This document shows positions 32,773 through 36,677 of a stretch of 36,677 bases of DNA, in pieces. The notes below the pieces were generated by a model, which did no database searches, was not told where the DNA came from, and saw only the letters and a program-made list of their open reading frames with translations. The stretch is taken from contig CALVBV010000007.1 of assembly GCA_944325815.1 (NCBI GenBank), positions 1 to 36,677 of the forward strand, given 5' to 3'. The position numbers and the translations under genes were made by a program. The stretch's first letter is position 1; each line of letters starts with the position of its first letter. Source of the stretch: Candidatus Gastranaerophilales bacterium. Lineage in GTDB: Bacteria > Cyanobacteriota > Vampirovibrionia > Gastranaerophilales > Gastranaerophilaceae.

Positions 32773-32938
32773 GCAGCTTGGTATATCTATATACGGCTCG
32801 CCTCACCTGCCATCCATCAAAATGATACTTAATCATTTTGTCGGAGTCCTTGGCTCGCCTCACATCTGTTCGGCCTCGCCTGCCATCCTTTCGAAACGAT
32901 ACTTAATCGTTTCTCAGGAGTCCTTGCTACATCCCGAT
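32773..32938. repeat. Copy R3 of tRNA-associated hairpin repeat (166 bp)
   Basis: Same element as R2, minus a 16-bp segment. It lies immediately 5' of tRNA-Pro on the tRNA's strand. Hairpins are at 32819-32839 and 32893-32913, both intact. Read on the minus strand it begins AAAATCGGGATGTAGC, the same 16 bases that cover the upstream edge and first 11 bases of the tRNA, and it ends ACCAAGCTGC, the inverted D arm. Confidence 0.9.
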
Positions 32939-32992
32939 TTTATCGTACTATAAATTTATTATAAATCCCAAATACGAAAAATCAAGAAAAAT

Positions 32993-33433
32993 TTATTTTA
33001 CCGGCTGGGAATTAAGACGCTGAATTAAAGTATCTGTTATATCTACACCGCCTGAAAACACGCCTCGTGAATCAATTAAAACATCTAAACCTTTTTCTAA
33101 ACGTATTTTTTCTGCTACGGCATGTACACGAACGTATACTTCTTCTTCCTTTTTGCTGCGATACGCATTAAGCGCATTTTCACGGCTTTTTAATTCTGTT
33201 TTTACAGTTTCTTCAAACTTTTTCTTCTGTATAGGAGATTCTATTTTATTAAATTCCTGTTCTTTTTGGATTAAATATTGTTCTATCTCCGCACTTTTTG
33301 TTTCTATTTCACGGAGATTATTTTTCGCTAGCTGATAATTATTGATAACTTTTTCATAATTAATATAGCCGACCCCGCCTGCAAAAACCGGCAATGTATA
33401 TCCTAATAAAACTAATACTAATAATTTTTTCAT
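32993..33433 (-). CDS. Skp/OmpH-family periplasmic chaperone-like protein
   Basis: A 146-residue protein with a signal peptide at 1-18 (PVFA). It begins GVGYINYEKVINNY, the typical OmpH start. A long charged coiled coil (about 35-110) forms the tentacle of the trimeric chaperone, and the core strand is GLDVLIDSRGVFSGGVDIT. Such proteins carry unfolded outer-membrane proteins across the periplasm. GGAGAAGG precedes the ATG. TGTTATAAT lies upstream. Confidence 0.85.
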   Translation of the reverse strand: MKKLLVLVLLGYTLPVFAGGVGYINYEKVINNYQLAKNNLREIETKSAEIEQYLIQKEQEFNKIESPIQKKKFEETVKTELKSRENALNAYRSKKEEEVYVRVHAVAEKIRLEKGLDVLIDSRGVFSGGVDITDTLIQRLNSQPVK

Positions 33434-33451
33434 AAACCTTCTCCGTTAATT

Positions 33452-33460
33452 ATTATAACA
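33452..33460 (-). promoter_or_regulatory. Extended -10 promoter of the OmpH-like gene
   Basis: TGTTATAAT on the minus strand, 19 bp upstream of the ATG, just before GGAGAAGG. The leader would be about 12 nt. Confidence 0.55.
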
Positions 33461-33533
33461 AATTTTATTTTCGCAGGGAACTTTTTTAATATTTTTTCGT
33501 CTTATTAATTAAGAAAGCCGGGAGGATAAAAAT

Positions 33534-34457
33534 ATGAGCAGAGCTTTAAACAATTTGGAATTTATTGATAATAGCGAAATGGAATCAAACTTACCTAAAA
33601 CATTCAGCTCGATTGTTAATAATGATGACATTCTGCAGATGTATTTAAAAGAAATCGGACGTAAGAAAATGCTTACAAAAGAAGAGGAAGCAGAACTTGG
33701 AAGAAGGATTCAGGAAGGGGACGAAAAAGACAGAGAACGCGCGAAAAAAGAACTTGTTCAGGCAAATTTAAGACTGGTTGTAAGCATTGCCAAGAAGTAC
33801 ATCGGACAAGGAGTTTTATTTATGGATCTTGTTCAAGAAGGGTCGCTCGGACTGATAAAAGCCTCAGAAAAGTTTGATTATAAAAAGAATTTCAAGTTTT
33901 CTACTTACGCTACATGGTGGATTAAACAGACGATTATCAGGGCAATTTCTAATCACTCAAGGACAATAAGGATTCCTGTACACATGCTGGAAAAAATCCG
34001 GCGGTATAAGAAAGCGTGTTTAACGGTTTCTTGTGATGAAACTTTAGAAGCAGATGATGAAACTATTTCAAAGCTTTCAGGACTTGATGTCAAAAAAATT
34101 TGTGAAATAAAAAATGCCCTGAAAAAGGAACCCGTAAGTCTGGATACATTTGTAACCGATGATTTGTGTATACAGGATTATGTCGAGGATACATCTTATA
34201 CTTCGCCGGAGACTACGACACAACAGAAGTTGAGGACAAAAGATGTAACAAAATTAATTAACATCCTGGACAAACGCGAACAGGAGATTATAAAAAGGAG
34301 ATTCGGAATTGATGATGAAGAGCCAAAAACACTTGAACAAATCGGAAATGCGCTTGGTTTTTCCAAAGAAAGAATACGGCAGCTGGAATGCGGGGCTATA
34401 CAGAAACTTAGAAAGGTTGAATGTATTGATAAATTAAAAACATATATAGAAGAATAA
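33534..34457 (+). CDS. Group 2 (RpoD-related) sigma factor
   Basis: A 307-residue sigma-70 protein. Region 1.2 is [21 protein letters not shown] (about 34-54). Region 2 covers [26 protein letters not shown] and [17 protein letters not shown]. It has a compact region 3, and region 4 is [14 protein letters not shown] with the helix-turn-helix [20 protein letters not shown]. It lacks the long region 1.1 of the primary sigma, and its 307-aa length fits a group 2 factor, a class expanded in cyanobacteria. GGGAGG precedes the ATG. Confidence 0.9.
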   Translation: MSRALNNLEFIDNSEMESNLPKTFSSIVNNDDILQMYLKEIGRKKMLTKEEEAELGRRIQEGDEKDRERAKKELVQANLRLVVSIAKKYIGQGVLFMDLVQEGSLGLIKASEKFDYKKNFKFSTYATWWIKQTIIRAISNHSRTIRIPVHMLEKIRRYKKACLTVSCDETLEADDETISKLSGLDVKKICEIKNALKKEPVSLDTFVTDDLCIQDYVEDTSYTSPETTTQQKLRTKDVTKLINILDKREQEIIKRRFGIDDEEPKTLEQIGNALGFSKERIRQLECGAIQKLRKVECIDKLKTYIEE

Positions 34458-34676
34458 ATACGTAAGGATAAAAAATCAAAAAACAGCATTGTATTTAAGA
34501 TTTTATCGCGAACTTAATTCTGTTATTGGGTGCCTGCGGAAGCAAGGATGAAGAATTTACAAATTTTCGCAAATTTTAAAATCCGGCCGAAGGTGTGCAG
34601 TATAGCACACCGGCAATATCAAAACCCTTTCGGACTTTTTTGAGGGGAGATGATATTTTTTCACAAACTGAAAAGG
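34458..34676 (+). other. Intergenic region with competing hairpins
   Basis: It holds no confident gene. GGTGTGC (34592-34598) pairs with GCACACC (34605-34611), extended by GCC/GGC across a bulge. Alternatively CCGAAGG (34587-34593) pairs with CCTTTCGG (34626-34633), ahead of TTTTTT at 34636-34641. The second form would be the terminator of the sigma gene. A frame at 34499-34579 encodes a lipobox-like LILLLGACGSKDEE without a usable start codon. Confidence 0.45.
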
Positions 34677-36386
34677 CTAAGGCTTCCGCTTTTTTTTCGA
34701 ATATTTACACAGACCGTATATCAAGAGCGCACAGGCTGTAATACCGAGAGCTATCGGAATGATAGTTTTATTTTTTCGGACTCCTTCCTTTTCTTCCAGA
34801 ATTTTTCTGTATTTAACTATTTTTTTGAAGAGTTTTGGATTATCTTTATCAAGCCCGCTTTCTATAAAGCTTTTTTCTAAAGCGTCCATTGGATTGAATG
34901 CCTCGCCTTTAGCCAATTTATTAAAATATTCTTTTTCGTAATCGGTATGAATTTTTGATGCATAATTAAGAGTTCTGTCACCGTTATGCTGGAATGTCTC
35001 TTCCATGCCAAGCGCATCTATAAAGTAGAGCATATTGTTATAAGAACTTACAGGTTCGGAGAACAGTTTTTTCTTCAGCTCATTATTAAGCTCTGCTTTT
35101 TTTGAATCATGGTTGGAAATCCCGAGGATAAAGCTGTCTTTGGGCCAGCCGAGTTCCAGCAGGCTTTTATTTACGTTTTGTTTTTTCTTAAACTCTTTTA
35201 ATGTACAAATTTTAACTCTATCTTTAACAAAGGGTTTAAGTTCACCGCCTTCGTAAATAGAAAAATTCTCCGCATTTGCTGAAAATTCATGCATAATATT
35301 TTTTGTGTCAAAACCTTTAACCTTTTTTGCTTCATCATCAATAATATCAAGAATCCCGGCCCCATACTGCGGTCTTATTATTGTTCCGGATTTTTCGATT
35401 CTCGGTGAAACATAAGTCCAAGATGCGTCCACTCTAAATCCGTCGAATCTTTGTGCATAAAAAGCGGTTTTTTCCCTCAGAAGCTTCTCCCCGTCAGGCT
35501 TAGTAAAGTCAAGCGCGGGAAGCCCCCAGCCGATTGAAGCATTTTCCATAAAGGCATTTGGATGTGCCCACACTTCGTCAAAAGAGAATCCGCAGAGCAT
35601 GTCGCCATAAAGCTTTATACCGCGGTTGTTCAATTCGGTTTTTGCCTTTTGAAGGCTTTTTTCGGCAAGAAATTGTTTAAATTCATAAAAATCAATCTCC
35701 TTTATGCAGGACTTTTTGATTTCATTAATTCTTTTTTCATGTTCCTTTAGAGAAACAATTTCCGGATTAAACAGATTTTTGTCTATTGAATACCATTTTT
35801 TAAAATTTCCTGTTCCGTATTTTTTCTTTAGAGCCTGATAGATTCCTTTGGGTTCAAGTCTCGAAATATTCTTCGCCTTAAACTCCTGAAACTCCGGCAG
35901 ATTTTTGTCTCGTTCATAAATCGATTGCAGAACTTTTTCTTGCACAGAATCATGTTCAACAACATTGCTGAAGTTTACTTTATCGCTAATTTTATTATTC
36001 TGAATAATTTGTTTAAACTCATCTTCTGTTGCAAAAGATTTTATATCAATAATATGATTACCCAAATCCATTGATGTTCCGGAATAAATGGGATATTCTC
36101 CCCTGTGAGAATGATATTGTCCGACAGGAAGAATTTGAACTCCGTTTATTCCCCAGTATTTTTTCGCAAAATCAAAAAACTGAAGCCCGTCTTTTGAAGC
36201 AAGATTACCTACTCCTGTATTAAGCTCTTTTGACTGAGGAAGCGAAGATGCCGGCACTATGAGTATAGATTTCCCTCTGTTTCCGGCCTTTTCTTTTGCA
36301 AGCCTTAGTGTAGAAGTATAATCTGCTTCTTCCTCCGCCCTTAGCCTGCGTTTAAAATTCACACTGTTTATTGAATTAATTCTCAT
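34677..36386 (-). CDS. GH77-like glucanotransferase with C-terminal membrane anchor
   Basis: A 569-residue protein whose core resembles 4-alpha-glucanotransferase/amylomaltase (GH77, clan GH-H). SLPQSKELNTGVGNL at 48-62 matches the family's substrate-loop start. FRVDASW holds the nucleophile-position Asp320, MHEFS the acid/base-position Glu367, and ISNHDS the third Asp427. The catalytic surroundings differ from standard MalQ (RIDH, AEDLG, THDN), so the activity may differ. The C-terminus has a transmembrane helix (about 542-562) and a basic tail. The N-terminal NSVNFKRRLRAEE recurs, as far as I recall, in Gastranaerophilales proteins. The start at 36386 has AGGTG upstream. Confidence 0.7.
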   Translation of the reverse strand: MRINSINSVNFKRRLRAEEEADYTSTLRLAKEKAGNRGKSILIVPASSLPQSKELNTGVGNLASKDGLQFFDFAKKYWGINGVQILPVGQYHSHRGEYPIYSGTSMDLGNHIIDIKSFATEDEFKQIIQNNKISDKVNFSNVVEHDSVQEKVLQSIYERDKNLPEFQEFKAKNISRLEPKGIYQALKKKYGTGNFKKWYSIDKNLFNPEIVSLKEHEKRINEIKKSCIKEIDFYEFKQFLAEKSLQKAKTELNNRGIKLYGDMLCGFSFDEVWAHPNAFMENASIGWGLPALDFTKPDGEKLLREKTAFYAQRFDGFRVDASWTYVSPRIEKSGTIIRPQYGAGILDIIDDEAKKVKGFDTKNIMHEFSANAENFSIYEGGELKPFVKDRVKICTLKEFKKKQNVNKSLLELGWPKDSFILGISNHDSKKAELNNELKKKLFSEPVSSYNNMLYFIDALGMEETFQHNGDRTLNYASKIHTDYEKEYFNKLAKGEAFNPMDALEKSFIESGLDKDNPKLFKKIVKYRKILEEKEGVRKNKTIIPIALGITACALLIYGLCKYSKKKRKP

Positions 36387-36532
36387 TGATACACACCTAA
36401 TATTAATTAAACACAAAAATAGATTTTTTTGCTATTGCCGCTCTATTATTACAAGTAAAGTGACCAAGTGCTCAGGTGACAAAAAGCCCCCTTCCCTTGC
36501 ACTGCTGTCCGGTAAAAAATAAGATTTGTAAG

Positions 36533-36548
36533 TCGGACATTAGTCCGA
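36533..36548. repeat. Short perfect hairpin TCGGAC-ATTA-GTCCGA
   Basis: 6-bp GC-rich stem with a 4-nt loop in the gene-free right end of the window. Confidence 0.6.
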
Positions 36549-36555
36549 GAATAAC

Positions 36556-36617
36556 TGTCATGCTGAACTCGTTTCCACTGCTGTCCATGATAAATTATCT
36601 TGTCATGCTGAACTCGT
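36556..36617. repeat. Direct repeat TGTCATGCTGAACTCGT, two copies
   Basis: Identical 17-mers at 36556-36572 and 36601-36617. ACTGCTGTCC also occurs twice (36501-36510 and 36577-36586). Short repeats like TGTCATGCTGAAC are a known intergenic type in bacterial genomes. The rest of 36387-36677 shows no gene that I can support. Confidence 0.75.
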
Positions 36618-36677
36618 ACTGTATAAATAGTAAAGTTTATCAATACAAAAATTAACAGAAAAGATTGCTTCAATCGC

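Noticed and set aside
32636-32953. 105-codon frame over tRNA-Pro and repeat R3
   Set aside because: It overlaps a well-formed tRNA and the repeat; no Shine-Dalgarno.
34550-34645. 31-codon frame MKNLQIFANF... after the group 2 sigma gene
   Set aside because: It runs through the alternative hairpins and T-run that look like a terminator; composition is unremarkable.
36449-36673. 74-codon minus-strand frame at the right end
   Set aside because: It lies across short repeats and a hairpin, with no ribosome site and no protein-like pattern.

Overview
The window looks like chromosome of a low-GC, Gram-negative-type gut bacterium, most likely of the non-photosynthetic cyanobacterial sister group Melainabacteria/Vampirovibrionia (order Gastranaerophilales). 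This is inference. The support is a cell plan with outer-membrane proteins (a type V autotransporter, a Skp/OmpH-like chaperone, an SLH-domain protein), an anaerobe's enzyme set (two rubrerythrins, the Fe-S serine dehydratase SdaAA/SdaAB, the split glycine decarboxylase subunit GcvPB), and several secreted or membrane proteins of a style I associate with that order (the 402-aa membrane protein at 7304, the GH77-like protein at 34677, the Tyr/Pro/Asn-rich secreted protein at 29033). Genes are densely packed and often overlap by a few bases.

Layout. 1-485: a roughly 210-bp tandem repeat with paired hairpins, followed by an acetolactate-synthase-like gene. 2.2-7 kb (minus): a ribbon-helix-helix regulator, an SLH/CXXCH secreted protein, a tandem GNAT protein, and the riboflavin pair ribE-ribBA. 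7.0-7.3 kb: a consensus promoter overlapped by a 38-bp perfect palindrome and a structured leader, leading to a membrane protein. 8.5-14.8 kb: rubrerythrin, rarA, a GT-C glycosyltransferase, a large GH57 glycosidase and a small secreted protein. 14.9-18.8 kb: a FliA-like sigma factor overlapping gcvPB, a guanidine-I riboswitch driving a guanidinium exporter, proC, and a YbaK-family deacylase. 18.9-22.1 kb: an autotransporter beside a divergent minimal tyrosine recombinase. 22.2-30.5 kb: pheS, an M48 protease, a small envelope protein, sdaAB-sdaAA with a response regulator, an NTF2-like protein with lspA and an RluA-type synthase, panD with an unlisted 46-codon gene overlapping its end, and glutaredoxin. 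30.6-36.7 kb: a flagellin with a sigma-28-type promoter, a second rubrerythrin, tRNA-Pro(CGG) with another copy of the left-end repeat, OmpH, a group-2 sigma factor and the GH77-like protein.

Three patterns run across the window. First, several genes have a -10 box placed so that transcription should begin at or within about 3 nt of the ATG (ribE, the small sigma gene, the autotransporter, the NTF2-like gene, probably the acetolactate-synthase-like gene). These lack a Shine-Dalgarno, while most other genes have a good one, so two translation-initiation classes seem to coexist. Second, the FliA-like sigma factor at 14931 and the sigma-28-type promoter at 31791-31817 form a plausible regulator/target pair for flagellin. 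Third, the repeats at 1-366 and 32773-32938 carry pieces of the tRNA-Pro 5' half at both ends, and their two hairpins differ by compensatory substitutions. This is the best candidate for an undescribed element here.
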